Part shown: positions 1-7,850 of the stretch, in pieces | Position numbering within the stretch: the first letter of the stretch is position 1 | How the letters are laid out: each line of letters opens with the position of its first letter | Source: Acidobacteriaceae bacterium | Lineage (GTDB): Bacteria; Acidobacteriota; Terriglobia; Bryobacterales; Bryobacteraceae | Direction: 5' to 3' | Assembly (NCBI GenBank): GCA_020247055.1 | Contig: JADCJL010000094.1 | Location: 1 to 44,284 of the forward strand | Length of the DNA stretch: 44,284 bases | Position numbers and translations under genes: made by a program | Notes under the pieces: generated by a model | The model's input: only the letters and a program-made list of their open reading frames with translations | Database searches by the model: none | Told to the model about the DNA's origin: nothing

Positions 1-2
1 AG

Positions 3-377
3 AATCTCTGTCGTCCCGACGCCCTCACCAACCCGCTGGTCGGCGGCAACGGCCTCGTCGCCCCGCGCTGGCGTCGGGATGCCTTCGACTGGCCGCTAAA
101 CACCGCCAAACATCCCGCCCAGCCGCCCCGCTTCGGCAGCGCCACCATGAACATGCTCCGCGGCAACGGCATCAACTCCGCCGACATGGGCATCTTCAAA
201 AACTTCGTCTTCCGCGAACGGCTCCGCTTCGAGTTCCGCGGCGAACTGTTCAACGCCTTCAACCACACCAACTTCGCCAGTCCGAATACTTCGGTCGAAA
301 ATCCCAACTTCGCCCGGACCTTCTCCACCTCCATCGGCCCGCGCACCGTCCAGCTCGGGTTGAAGTTTTACTGGTAG
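3..377 (+). CDS. TonB-dependent receptor-like outer-membrane protein, C-terminal end (partial)
   Basis: The reading frame is open from the window edge to a TAG at 375-377, giving about 124 residues of a longer protein. The tail contains the stretch RLRFEFRGELFNAFNHTNF and ends in VQLGLKFYW. An aromatic residue at the very C-terminus, preceded by alternating residues, is the usual last strand of an outer-membrane beta-barrel. The FRGELFNAFNHTNF pattern is characteristic of the large acidobacterial TonB-dependent transporters that carry an N-terminal carboxypeptidase-regulatory-like domain (family knowledge). The plug and most of the barrel lie outside the window, so the substrate cannot be inferred. 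The gene points toward the IclR gene, whose stop is 6 bp away on the opposite strand. Confidence 0.85.
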   Translation, partial: NLCRPDALTNPLVGGNGLVAPRWRRDAFDWPLNTAKHPAQPPRFGSATMNMLRGNGINSADMGIFKNFVFRERLRFEFRGELFNAFNHTNFASPNTSVENPNFARTFSTSIGPRTVQLGLKFYW

Positions 378-383
378 GCCGCG

Positions 384-1151
384 TTACGTTTCACTCAGCA
401 CGGCGGCCAGTTGCGCCGCCGTTTGCTTGAGCTGTCCGGCCAACTCCGGCAGCCGGGCCGCGTCCCACGCCTCCGCCGGGCCGCAAACGCTCACCGCCGC
501 CAACACCCGCTCTCCGTCCCGCACCGGCGCTCCCACGCACCGCAGCCCCAACTCCTCCTCTTCGTTATCAAGCGCAAAACCCGCCTCGGCCACCCGCGCC
601 GCCTCCTCCCGCACCCGCCGCGGCGAAACCATCGTGTGCTGATTATGCCGCGCCAGCGGATGCGCCACCAGCAGTTCGCTCAACTCGTCCTCCGGCAGAT
701 GGGCCAGGATCGTCTTGCCCAAACTCGTCGAATGCAGGCTGAGGCGCCGCCCCACCCACGTCGGCAGCCGCTCGGCCCGCGGGCCTTCATACTTGCCGAT
801 CAGCACCGCCACGTAGCGCTCCCGCACCGCCAGGTGCACCGTAAATCCTGTCTGCGTCGCCAGCCGCTGCAGAAACGGCGAAGCCACCTGCCGAATGCCC
901 AGCGACGGCAGAATCGACCCCGCCAACTCCAGCGCCTGCCCGCCGAACAGGTACCGGCTCGTGCGCTGGTTCCGCTGCAGATAGCCCCGGCGTTCGAGCG
1001 TCACCAACAGATAGTGCGCCGAACTGCGCGGTAGATTAGTCTGCTCGGCCAACTCCGGCAACGTTAGCCCGCTTCGCGACCGCGCGAGCAGCTCGAGCAT
1101 CGTCAGCGCCCGGTCCAGCGCCGGCACCGTGCGCGTCTTTACGGCTGACAT
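384..1151 (-). CDS. IclR-family transcriptional regulator
   Basis: 255 residues from the ATG at 1151. A longer frame to 1199 exists, but its extra 16 residues (Arg/Gly-rich) do not look like IclR sequence. An N-terminal winged helix-turn-helix spans about residues 9-70 (ALDRALTMLELL, then LTLPELAEQTNLPRSSAHYLLVTLERRGYL). The IclR effector domain follows: LHSTSLGKTILAHLPEDEL, then DNEEEELGLRCVGAPV, and a C-terminal VSVCGPAEAW-like strand. The ligand is unknown; members often sense small carboxylic acids. Its start lies inside the end of the upstream GntR gene (13-bp overlap), so the two regulators are probably translated from one message and may control the divergent aldolase gene. No separate promoter is evident. 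Confidence 0.88.
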   Translation of the reverse strand: MSAVKTRTVPALDRALTMLELLARSRSGLTLPELAEQTNLPRSSAHYLLVTLERRGYLQRNQRTSRYLFGGQALELAGSILPSLGIRQVASPFLQRLATQTGFTVHLAVRERYVAVLIGKYEGPRAERLPTWVGRRLSLHSTSLGKTILAHLPEDELSELLVAHPLARHNQHTMVSPRRVREEAARVAEAGFALDNEEEELGLRCVGAPVRDGERVLAAVSVCGPAEAWDAARLPELAGQLKQTAAQLAAVLSET

Positions 1152-1771
1152 GCACCCACCATCCCCGCCGCGTCGAAGCCCAGATGCACGGCAACGCACT
1201 CCCGGGCCGTCGCTCCCGCGGTGCCCCGCAGAAAGTCGACATACATCCGGTGCTGCCGTTCAATTAACTCAACGCAAATATCTTCCCGTCCCAACTGAAA
1301 CGCAAAGCCGTAGGTGAAGTAAGCCGCCGTCAGCGTCCGCAGCGTCGCCAGCAGCCGCGGGTTATCCGTCGAACTCCAGATGAGATGGTGAAACGCCCGG
1401 TCGCACCGCAGCGCCCCCACCGCATCGTTCCGCCCGAAAAAAGTACACAGATCCCCGGATAACCGCTCCAGCTGAGCGAGACCCTCCGGCCGCATCCGCC
1501 CGCGCGCCAAATCAAGCGCCAGAATCTCCAGCGGCGCCCGCACCTCCTGCACCTGCCGCAGGTCCTCTTTCTCAAACCGCAGAACCGAAAAACCCCGATT
1601 CTGCTGATGGACCACCAGACCCTCCTCCGCCAGCATCAGCAGCGCCTCGCGCACCGGCCCCCGGCTGATCTCCATCTCGGCGGCCAGCACCGCGTCCGAC
1701 AAAGCCTCGCCCGGCTGAAACCGCCCCTGCATCAGCGCGTGACGAATCGCGTCAATCACGCTATGCCGCAT
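1139..1771 (-). CDS. GntR-family (FadR/FCD-type) transcriptional regulator
   Basis: 210 residues when started at the ATG at 1771. The frame also opens at a GTG at 1831, but that codon lies between a good -35 (1842-1847) and -10 (1818-1823), so it would precede the predicted transcript start near 1811; the downstream ATG is therefore preferred. The N-terminal winged helix is typical: AIRHALMQGRFQPGEALSDA, SRGPVREALLMLAEEGL. The all-helical FCD ligand domain follows, with FHHLIWSSTDNPRL. FCD regulators usually bind small organic acids or acyl-CoA-like ligands at a metal site (family knowledge). It is divergent from an HpcH/HpaI-type aldolase and overlaps the IclR gene by 13 bp. The Shine-Dalgarno sequence is weak. 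Confidence 0.85.
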   Translation of the reverse strand: MRHSVIDAIRHALMQGRFQPGEALSDAVLAAEMEISRGPVREALLMLAEEGLVVHQQNRGFSVLRFEKEDLRQVQEVRAPLEILALDLARGRMRPEGLAQLERLSGDLCTFFGRNDAVGALRCDRAFHHLIWSSTDNPRLLATLRTLTAAYFTYGFAFQLGREDICVELIERQHRMYVDFLRGTAGATARECVAVHLGFDAAGMVGACQP

Positions 1772-1817
1772 CGATACAGGCCGGACTTGAAGGCGGGTTA
1801 ATGAGGTCAAGGCTGAA

Positions 1818-1847
1818 ATTCTATTCCTCACTCCCGGCTATTGTCAA
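1818..1847 (-). promoter_or_regulatory. Sigma-70-type promoter for the GntR-IclR pair
   Basis: On the minus strand TTGACA (1842-1847) is followed after 18 bases by TAGAAT (1818-1823). The -35 is perfect and the -10 matches four to five of six consensus positions. The predicted start of transcription is near 1811, leaving about a 40-base leader before the ATG at 1771. The -35 overlaps the palindrome at 1846-1859, which fits repression by a bound regulator. Confidence 0.6.
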
Positions 1848-1864
1848 CTGTTTACAGTTTACAG
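1846..1864. promoter_or_regulatory. Palindromic operator candidate AACTGT-TT-ACAGTT with tandem TTTACAG
   Basis: A perfect 6-bp inverted repeat with a 2-bp spacer (1846-1859) sits in the divergent spacer between the GntR gene and the aldolase gene. It overlaps a directly repeated heptamer TTTACAG (1851-1857 and 1858-1864). FadR/FCD-type GntR proteins bind short palindromes of this size (family knowledge). The position over the -35 of the regulator's own promoter suggests autoregulation plus control of the aldolase gene; this is inference. Confidence 0.5.
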
Positions 1865-1905
1865 GCCATGGCGCGTCGCCGTCGTTCATATTACACTCAT
1901 AACCT

Positions 1906-2688
1906 GTGCTCGCCTCCGCTCTCAAAAAACGCGTGCAGGACCGCCAGTTCACCATCGGCCCCTTCCTCAGTAACGACTTCTGGGCCGGCTATCTTGAAAT
2001 CTTCCAAAAGGCCGGCATGCACTACGCCGTTCTCGATCTCGAACACGGTTCCTGTAGTCTCAGCCAGGCCGAAGAACTCTGCCGGACGGCCCGCTTACTC
2101 AACTTCCCCCTGCTGATCCGTCCGGAAGGGTGTATCTTCCACCTGTTGCGCAAATATCTCGACATGGGTCCCGCCGGCCTGATGCTCCCCTGGACCGAAA
2201 CCGAAGAGCAGATCGATATCCTGCGCGACGCCCTCTTCACCCCGCCCCGCGGCCGCCGCGGCCCCGGTGGCCCCTCCATCGAACACAACCGTTCCGTTGA
2301 TCGCGCCGGCTGGGACGAGGTCGAGTCCAGCCTATTCGTGACCATCCAGATCGAGTCGCCCCAGGGCATCGACCGCGTCGCCACTCTCGCCCGCGAACCC
2401 TGGATCGACGCGGTCATGCTCGGCCCTTATGACCTATCGCTGAACCTTGGTCTCGCCGGCCAACTCGGCCATCCCGCCCTGGTCCAGGCCATCGACCGCG
2501 TCCGCGATGGCGCCGCCGCCGCCGGTAAACCTTGCGGCATGGTCATGGGCCGCCCGGCGCAAGCGCGCTTCTGGCGCGACCGCGGCTATCCGCTCGTCCT
2601 CATCCCCGACCCGTCCTATCTCGTCCGCCAGTATCTCCCCCGCTTCCTGGACGAGATAGAGTCCTCCGGCGATCACGCCGCCCCATAA
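1906..2688 (+). CDS. HpcH/HpaI-type aldolase (2-keto-3-deoxy-sugar-acid or 4-hydroxy-2-oxo-acid aldolase family)
   Basis: 260 residues from a GTG start. It has the class II metal-dependent aldolase signature: DLEHG at residues 44-48 with His47 as the likely catalytic base, IRPEG (Arg72), FVTIQIESPQG with metal ligand Glu150, and LGPYDLS with metal ligand Asp176. Such enzymes cleave 2-keto-3-deoxy acids or 4-hydroxy-2-oxo acids to pyruvate (or a related oxo-acid) and an aldehyde. The exact substrate cannot be read from the sequence. The gene is alone on the plus strand, divergent from two regulators (GntR, IclR) that probably control it, and followed by a short hairpin. A catabolic role in sugar-acid or aromatic-acid breakdown is the natural inference. 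Confidence 0.87.
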   Translation: MLASALKKRVQDRQFTIGPFLSNDFWAGYLEIFQKAGMHYAVLDLEHGSCSLSQAEELCRTARLLNFPLLIRPEGCIFHLLRKYLDMGPAGLMLPWTETEEQIDILRDALFTPPRGRRGPGGPSIEHNRSVDRAGWDEVESSLFVTIQIESPQGIDRVATLAREPWIDAVMLGPYDLSLNLGLAGQLGHPALVQAIDRVRDGAAAAGKPCGMVMGRPAQARFWRDRGYPLVLIPDPSYLVRQYLPRFLDEIESSGDHAAP

Positions 2689-2696
2689 AACCGGAA

Positions 2697-2722
2697 GGCC
2701 CACAGGTTCGCGTCTGTGGCCC
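2697..2722 (+). terminator. Hairpin after the aldolase gene
   Basis: CCACAG (2700-2705) pairs with CTGTGG (2714-2719) across an 8-base loop, with flanking G/C that could extend the stem with a mismatch. It begins about 10 bp after the aldolase stop. There is no clear T-run, so the terminator call is tentative. Confidence 0.4.
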
Positions 2723-3475
2723 CCAAATTCCCCCGCCGTTGCCGCCCGCTCCGGGGTGGCCCCGCTTCCCGCGATGCCCTTGCCCCCGTCCGCCACGCGA
2801 GGTTCTCTAACGGTCGGTGCCGCAGTCTCGCCCCAGGCGGTCTTCGAAGATCGGCCATCGCGTGCGGCCAGCAGAAGGCCGGCCATGGTAACCGGCTAGC
2901 ATCGCCACGGCTTCCACCTGTTCCGGACCTCGAAGACGCAACGACAAAGGGGGAACCGCCTGCGGTCCCGCCGGATGTCCCATCGTTGATTTCTTCAAGG
3001 AAGGACCCACCGGAACCTCGCCCGATCCAATCGGCGCCCATCGGGCGTCTCGCTACGAACCCCGGAAGGGGGCGGGCTCCATCATCCGTTCCCTCTCCCG
3101 CTGTCACTCTCGCGCGGCCCCCAGGGACCGCCGCCCGGTCCACCCTCGTGACGCGCCCCGGCCGGCCCTCTCACCACTTCCCCAAGGCCCCGGATCCCGC
3201 CCGATCCCACCGCAAGATGAGGTTTCCGAAAACCACCGTGAGCCGCGAAAACCGTCAAAACCGCCTCGCCCCACCGGCCCGTTCCGGCCAGCGAAATACT
3301 CCTGCGGCCGCGGAGGGGATCGTCCTTTATTCCCGGGAAATACGGTCTCTCTCTCCGCAGAATTGAAACTCGCAGTCTATTCTCTCTTCCGGCGCCTGCT
3401 GTTACTTTCGAATCAGGACATACTACTGCGGTCGATGGGCACTGGAATCTCCGTCCAAGCAAAGTCCCCGACCCC
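2723..3475. other. Gene-poor spacer upstream of the first subtilase
   Basis: About 750 bp with no convincing gene. The open frames here, up to 216 codons, are low-complexity Pro/Arg/Ser translations without domain motifs or start signals and look like by-products of high GC. The right end (3376-3406) carries the motif pair TCTATTCTC and GCTGTTACT that is also found before the second subtilase. No tRNA, IS ends or repeats were recognised. Confidence 0.5.
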
Positions 3476-3490
3476 AAAGGAGACAGAGAA

Positions 3491-5434
3491 GTGGATTGGG
3501 GGAAACGAAAAGCTGCCATGCCGCAGCAGGTGATGATGTTACTGGTCGCGGTTCCGAGTATGCTGGTCGCCCAGGAGACCAAGATAGCGCCGGACTTGGC
3601 CGAAATCGCCGGCCACGAAGAAGTCGACGTCATCATCCAGCTGGCGGACGAACCGGCATTCAGCGCCCGTGGGCGCCGGGAAGTTTCTTTCCCCCGGCCT
3701 CCGGCGCTCAACGCCCGCCAACCGATCCGTGACTTGCAGTCCATCCGGGGCCTGGTCACCCGCGTCACCGGCGCCTCGCTCGCCTCCCTGGCCCGCGATC
3801 CCCAGGTAAAGTACATCTCCCCCGACCGCGAAATCCGCTCTACGAGCAACTACGCGCAGTTCACCGTCGGCGCCATCTCCCTGCAAAAGCTGGGCTTCAC
3901 CGGCAAAGGTGTGGGGGTTGCTGTTATTGACAGCGGCGTATACGACAACCTGCTCGACATGCTGGACTCTGTCTGTACTGCCGGCAGCTACCGGCGCATC
4001 TATGCGGAGAACTTTGCGGGCGACGACGAAGGCACGGGTGATCCTTGGGGCCATGGCACCCCTGTCGCGGGACTCATCGCGGGCAATGGTCGTTGCCGGG
4101 CGCAGAGGGCGGGCTCCGTCCCCGCGGCAACTATAGACAACAACCCGGACCTGCGTTTGGCCGGCGTCGCGCCAGAGGCAAACATCCTAGCGTTGCGCGT
4201 GCTCGACAGATCCGGCAAGGGTTCTGATAGCACGGTCATCCGCGCAATCGACAAGGCCATCTGGCTGAAGAAGAACCGCCCCGACTTGAACCTGCGGGTG
4301 ATCAACCTGTCCTTGGGCCGGCCCGTTATGGAGAGCTACAAGAGCGACCCGCTTTGTCAGGCCGTCGAGCGGGCCTGGAAGGAAGGTATTGTGGTCGTCG
4401 TCGCGGCAGGTAACCGCGGGCGCACCGCGTCCGTGAAGGATAAAAATAGAAAAACTTACAACATCGACGGATACGGCACCATCGGCTCGCCCGGCAACGA
4501 CCCTTTTGTCATTACCGTGGGCGCCAGCAGTGACCAAGGGACCTACTCCTTGGCCGACGATATCATGACCTCGTTTAGCTCCAAAGGGCCCACCGCGATT
4601 GACCGAGTCGTGAAGCCCGATCTGGTCGCCCCCGGCAACTGGGTCTCCAGCACCCGCTCCGCTGGCGCCACCCTCAACATGGACGCTCCCTCAAGAACTT
4701 TAGCTCAAGTCTTACAGGATATCCCTGGCGAGAAGGTCGCCTGCACTTCAAGGACCAGCCAGTACAACTTGCCTTTCAATTGGTGCATGTACCTCTGGTA
4801 TATGGGTTCGGTGCCGTCGGGCAGCGATGCGGCGATGCAGGGAACGTACGTTCGCCTGAATGGCACCAGCTTCGCCGCCCCCCTGGTCTCCGGAGCCGCC
4901 GCGCTTCTGCTCGCCAAGGACCCCACCCTCACCCCCGATGCCATCAAGGCACGGTTGATGAAAACGGCCCGCAAAAACGTCTTCCCCGCCTCGACGACGT
5001 TTACCTATACCAACCCCGCCCGCACCCAGATCGTCCGCCCCGACCTGTTCACCGTCGGCGCCGGCTATCTGGACATCCCCGCCGCCATGAACAACACCAA
5101 TGCGGTATCCGATAAAAAAGCTGCTCTCTCCCCCACGGCTTCCCCCTCCACCAAAGGTTGCCCGAACAAGCAAACCACCTGCATCAAAGTCACCCACGAG
5201 TCCAACTCGCTCTTCACCACCTCCTCCAAAGATACTTGGGGCTCCTCCGTCCTCTGGGGCGACTCCGTTCTGTGGGGAGACTCCGTCGTCTGGGGCGACA
5301 GCGTGATCTGGGGAGATACGACCAGCAGTGGATACAGCCTCCTCTGGGGTGACTCGTTGCTCTGGGGCGACTCCGTCCTCTGGGGCGACGGCACCCTCTA
5401 CCCCTTCTCCGTCCTGAAAGACGGCGATCGGTAG
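3491..5434 (+). CDS. Secreted subtilisin-like serine protease (S8) with C-terminal WGD hexapeptide repeats, copy 1
   Basis: 647 residues from a GTG supported by AAAGGAG (3476-3482) eight bases upstream. A short hydrophobic export signal (about residues 10-28) precedes an inhibitor-I9-like propeptide (DVIIQL to VKYISPDREI, about 45-115). The S8 triad is intact: Asp147 (AVIDSG), His188 (WGHGTPVAG), Ser460 (NGTSFAAP), with oxyanion Asn308 (AAGNRG). After the catalytic domain and a Cys-containing linker comes a tail with Trp at 583, 589, 595, 601, 607, 619, 625 and 631. This is an exact six-residue period (W-G-D-S-V-L/V/I) with one Trp-less hexad (SGYSLL). A terminator follows. The next gene is a paralogue with the same layout. 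Substrate unknown; the protein is expected in the periplasm, cell surface or medium. Confidence 0.93.
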   Translation: MDWGKRKAAMPQQVMMLLVAVPSMLVAQETKIAPDLAEIAGHEEVDVIIQLADEPAFSARGRREVSFPRPPALNARQPIRDLQSIRGLVTRVTGASLASLARDPQVKYISPDREIRSTSNYAQFTVGAISLQKLGFTGKGVGVAVIDSGVYDNLLDMLDSVCTAGSYRRIYAENFAGDDEGTGDPWGHGTPVAGLIAGNGRCRAQRAGSVPAATIDNNPDLRLAGVAPEANILALRVLDRSGKGSDSTVIRAIDKAIWLKKNRPDLNLRVINLSLGRPVMESYKSDPLCQAVERAWKEGIVVVVAAGNRGRTASVKDKNRKTYNIDGYGTIGSPGNDPFVITVGASSDQGTYSLADDIMTSFSSKGPTAIDRVVKPDLVAPGNWVSSTRSAGATLNMDAPSRTLAQVLQDIPGEKVACTSRTSQYNLPFNWCMYLWYMGSVPSGSDAAMQGTYVRLNGTSFAAPLVSGAAALLLAKDPTLTPDAIKARLMKTARKNVFPASTTFTYTNPARTQIVRPDLFTVGAGYLDIPAAMNNTNAVSDKKAALSPTASPSTKGCPNKQTTCIKVTHESNSLFTTSSKDTWGSSVLWGDSVLWGDSVVWGDSVIWGDTTSSGYSLLWGDSLLWGDSVLWGDGTLYPFSVLKDGDR

Positions 5435-5477
5435 ACCCCTATCCCGCTAACACCACAACAGGACACCACAACGCGAC

Positions 5478-5510
5478 AGAGGCCCACCCACCGGTGGGCC
5501 TCTTCCCTTT
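5478..5510 (+). terminator. Rho-independent terminator after subtilase copy 1
   Basis: An 11-bp perfect stem AGAGGCCCACC (5478-5488) / GGTGGGCCTCT (5493-5503) with a four-base CACC loop is followed by a pyrimidine run. It lies about 44 bp after the stop and separates the two subtilase genes, which therefore probably have separate promoters. Confidence 0.8.
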
Positions 5511-5565
5511 CCGTGCCGCGATACCCCCACCGAACCCCGCCACCGCCCAACTCAGCACAACCATC

Positions 5566-5578
5566 TATTCTCAGAATA
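5566..5578. promoter_or_regulatory. Small inverted repeat TATTCT-C-AGAATA upstream of subtilase copy 2
   Basis: A perfect 6-bp inverted repeat with a single central base lies in the 260-bp spacer before the second subtilase. Its left arm is part of TCTATTCTC, a motif that recurs at 3376-3384 before the first subtilase. It could be an operator or part of a promoter; no further evidence. Confidence 0.35.
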
Positions 5579-5770
5579 AATGTACTTAGCTGTTACTCCG
5601 GTCCCGCAACAAAATGAACCTTTTGGCCTGATGGCAAGCCAGCCTTGCCGTGGCAAACTCGTAATGTTACAAACCACTTCGCCCGCCCGTCCATCCTGGC
5701 ACATTTGCGCTCCTCCGTGGTAGCCACGAATACACCCCGGCGCGGCAGGGAACATAGTAACTACCTTTTT

Positions 5771-7777
5771 ATGAAATACCTGTCACCTAGTCACGCTACC
5801 ACGTTAGTCGCCCTGACTCTCCTCGCCAGCTCCCTGCCCGGCTTCTCCGCCCCGGAAGATAAGCTAGCCCCCGACTTACTCTCCCTCGGCGCCGAAGAAT
5901 CGGCCGACGTCATCATCCAGCTCGAAGAACCCGAGGCCCGCGCCGGCGCCGCCCGGCAGACGGCCGCCCCGGCGCTGCCCGGCGGCTTAAGCGCGGCCGC
6001 CCTCCGCCCCGCCCCCGGCCTCGGCCTCATCCGCGGCCTCTCGGCCCGCGTCAACGGTGCCGCCCTCGCCGCGCTCGCTCGCGATAGCCGCGTCAAGTAC
6101 ATCTCGCCAGACCGCCCCATCAACGCCGCCATCCAGTTCGGTGTCCCGGCCGTCAACGCCCTCGCCGCCCAAGCCTCCGGCTTCACCGGCGCCGGCATCG
6201 GCATCGCCATCATCGACAGTGGCGTCAACAGCCACCCGGACCTCCAAGACGATGCATGCCAGTCCAGCCGCGTCGTCTACCGGGAAAACTTCGCCCCCGC
6301 CGATGCCCCCCGCGAAGTCGAAGCACCGGTGCAAACCATGACCGTCCCCGGTCCCGGCGGCAAACCCCAAACGATCGTCATCCAACTGGGCCCCAACCCC
6401 CAAACCAACCCCGACATCTACGGCCACGGCACCCACGTCGCCGGTATCCTGGCCGGCAATGGCAAGTGCTCCGACGAAAACAAGGGGAAACTGGTGCTCA
6501 ATGGCCAGGCCCAACCTGCCACCCGCTTGGTCGGAGTCGCGCCGCAGGCCAACATTATCGACCTCCGCGCACTCAACAGCAACGGCATGGGCACCGACAC
6601 CTCCGTCATCAACGCCATCAACAAAGCCATCACCCTGAAGAACACCTACAACATTCGCGTCATCAATCTCTCCCTCGGCCGGGTCATTAAAGAGTCCTAC
6701 ACCAAAGATCCCCTCTGTCAGGCGGTCGAACGCGCCTGGGCCGCGGGCATCACCGTCGTCGTCGCCGCCGGCAACCTCGGACGCACCCAGTTCGTCACCG
6801 ACAGCAAGGGCAAACGCTATCAGGTCAACGGGTATGGTTCCATCGGCTCCCCCGGCAACGATCCCTTCGCCATTACCGTGGGCGCCATGAGCGACAAGGG
6901 CACGCTCTCGCGCGCCGACGACGTCATGGCCTCCTACAGCTCCAAGGGACCCACCGGCATCGATCGCATCATCAAGCCGGACCTCGTCGCCCCGGGCAAT
7001 CGTCTGCTGTCCACCACCATCAACATCAATTACTTCAAGTTCCGGCAGAACTGCGAGTTCCCGGCCTACGGACCTACCGCCGGAGGCGGCTGCCGGGGCG
7101 GCAACTTCATGGAGTCGCAGTTTCCGCAAAACCGCAGCCGCGTGGGAACCGTCAATACCTGGTCGACCGGCACCTATCTCGAGTTAAGCGGCACCAGCAT
7201 GGCCACCCCCATCGTGGCCGGCGCCGCGGCGCTCCTCGCCCAGAAGTTTCCCGCCATCACCCCGGACGCCATCAAAGCCAAGCTCATGAAATCGGCCACC
7301 AAATCCTTCCCCGCAACCAGCACGTGGACCGATACCTCCGTCACGCCAAACGTGACCTACACCATCCAGAACGATATCTTCACCGTCGGCGCCGGCTACC
7401 TCGACGTCCAAGCCGCCCTGAACGACGCCTCCGTCCTGCCCACCAGCCGGCGGGCCTTCTCACCCTCGGCTACTTACACCTGCAAGGCGGCATCGAAGGT
7501 ACGCACCCGCTGCGTCAGCCTCACCCATCCGCAAAACTCGCTCTTCGCCTCCACTGCCGTTTGGGGCAACCGTCTCGTCTGGGGCAACTCCGTTCTCTGG
7601 GGCGACAGCGTTCTCTGGGGCGATAGCGTCGTCTGGGGAGATTCCACCAGCTCCGGTTTCAGCCTCCTCTGGGGCGATAGTCTCCTGTGGGGCGACAGCG
7701 TCCTCTGGGGCGATAGCCTCCTCTGGGGCGATGGCGGCATCCTCCCCCTGTCCATCTTCGGTCGCGGCGACCAGTAA
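5771..7777 (+). CDS. Secreted subtilisin-like serine protease (S8) with C-terminal WGD hexapeptide repeats, copy 2
   Basis: 668 residues from the ATG at 5771. The frame opens at 5645, but only the 5771 start gives a proper signal peptide (TTLVALTLLASSLPGFSA). It has an I9-like propeptide (ADVIIQL to VKYISPDRPI) and an intact S8 triad: Asp149 (AIIDSG), His219 (YGHGTHVAG), Ser476 (SGTSMATP), with oxyanion Asn335. A Pro/Gly-rich insertion (about residues 176-214) between Asp and His is absent from copy 1. The tail has Trp at 598, 604, 610, 616, 622, 634, 640, 646 and 652, again with period six and one Trp-less hexad (SGFSLL) in the same relative place. It is clearly a tandem duplicate of the upstream gene that has since diverged. 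A strong hairpin separates it from the convergent synthetase gene. Confidence 0.93.
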   Translation: MKYLSPSHATTLVALTLLASSLPGFSAPEDKLAPDLLSLGAEESADVIIQLEEPEARAGAARQTAAPALPGGLSAAALRPAPGLGLIRGLSARVNGAALAALARDSRVKYISPDRPINAAIQFGVPAVNALAAQASGFTGAGIGIAIIDSGVNSHPDLQDDACQSSRVVYRENFAPADAPREVEAPVQTMTVPGPGGKPQTIVIQLGPNPQTNPDIYGHGTHVAGILAGNGKCSDENKGKLVLNGQAQPATRLVGVAPQANIIDLRALNSNGMGTDTSVINAINKAITLKNTYNIRVINLSLGRVIKESYTKDPLCQAVERAWAAGITVVVAAGNLGRTQFVTDSKGKRYQVNGYGSIGSPGNDPFAITVGAMSDKGTLSRADDVMASYSSKGPTGIDRIIKPDLVAPGNRLLSTTININYFKFRQNCEFPAYGPTAGGGCRGGNFMESQFPQNRSRVGTVNTWSTGTYLELSGTSMATPIVAGAAALLAQKFPAITPDAIKAKLMKSATKSFPATSTWTDTSVTPNVTYTIQNDIFTVGAGYLDVQAALNDASVLPTSRRAFSPSATYTCKAASKVRTRCVSLTHPQNSLFASTAVWGNRLVWGNSVLWGDSVLWGDSVVWGDSTSSGFSLLWGDSLLWGDSVLWGDSLLWGDGGILPLSIFGRGDQ

Positions 7778-7792
7778 TCCGCCTCAGTCGGC

Positions 7793-7831
7793 GCCGGGCG
7801 CTCCCTACCTCGTTGTTCGGGAGCGCCCGGC
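7793..7831. terminator. Bidirectional hairpin between convergent genes
   Basis: A perfect 13-bp GC-rich stem, GCCGGGCGCTCCC (7793-7805) and its complement (7819-7831), with a 13-base loop. It lies 15 bp after the subtilase stop and 19 bp after the synthetase stop on the other strand. It probably ends both transcripts, although there is no long T-run. Confidence 0.7.
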
Positions 7832-7850
7832 CAGCCGCGTGGCCACCGTC

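Noticed and set aside
1772-1831. Longer GntR start at the GTG at 1831
   Set aside because: It lies between the predicted -35 and -10, upstream of the expected transcript start, and the added residues do not resemble the family.
2716-3366. A 216-codon open frame between the aldolase and the first subtilase
   Set aside because: The translation is Pro/Arg/Ser-rich with no domain motifs, no ribosome-binding site and no family resemblance; open frames of this length are expected by chance at this GC content.
5987-7129. A 380-codon frame opposite the second subtilase
   Set aside because: It is a Gly/Val/Asp-rich shadow of the subtilase, whose catalytic motifs and signal peptide are clear on the plus strand.
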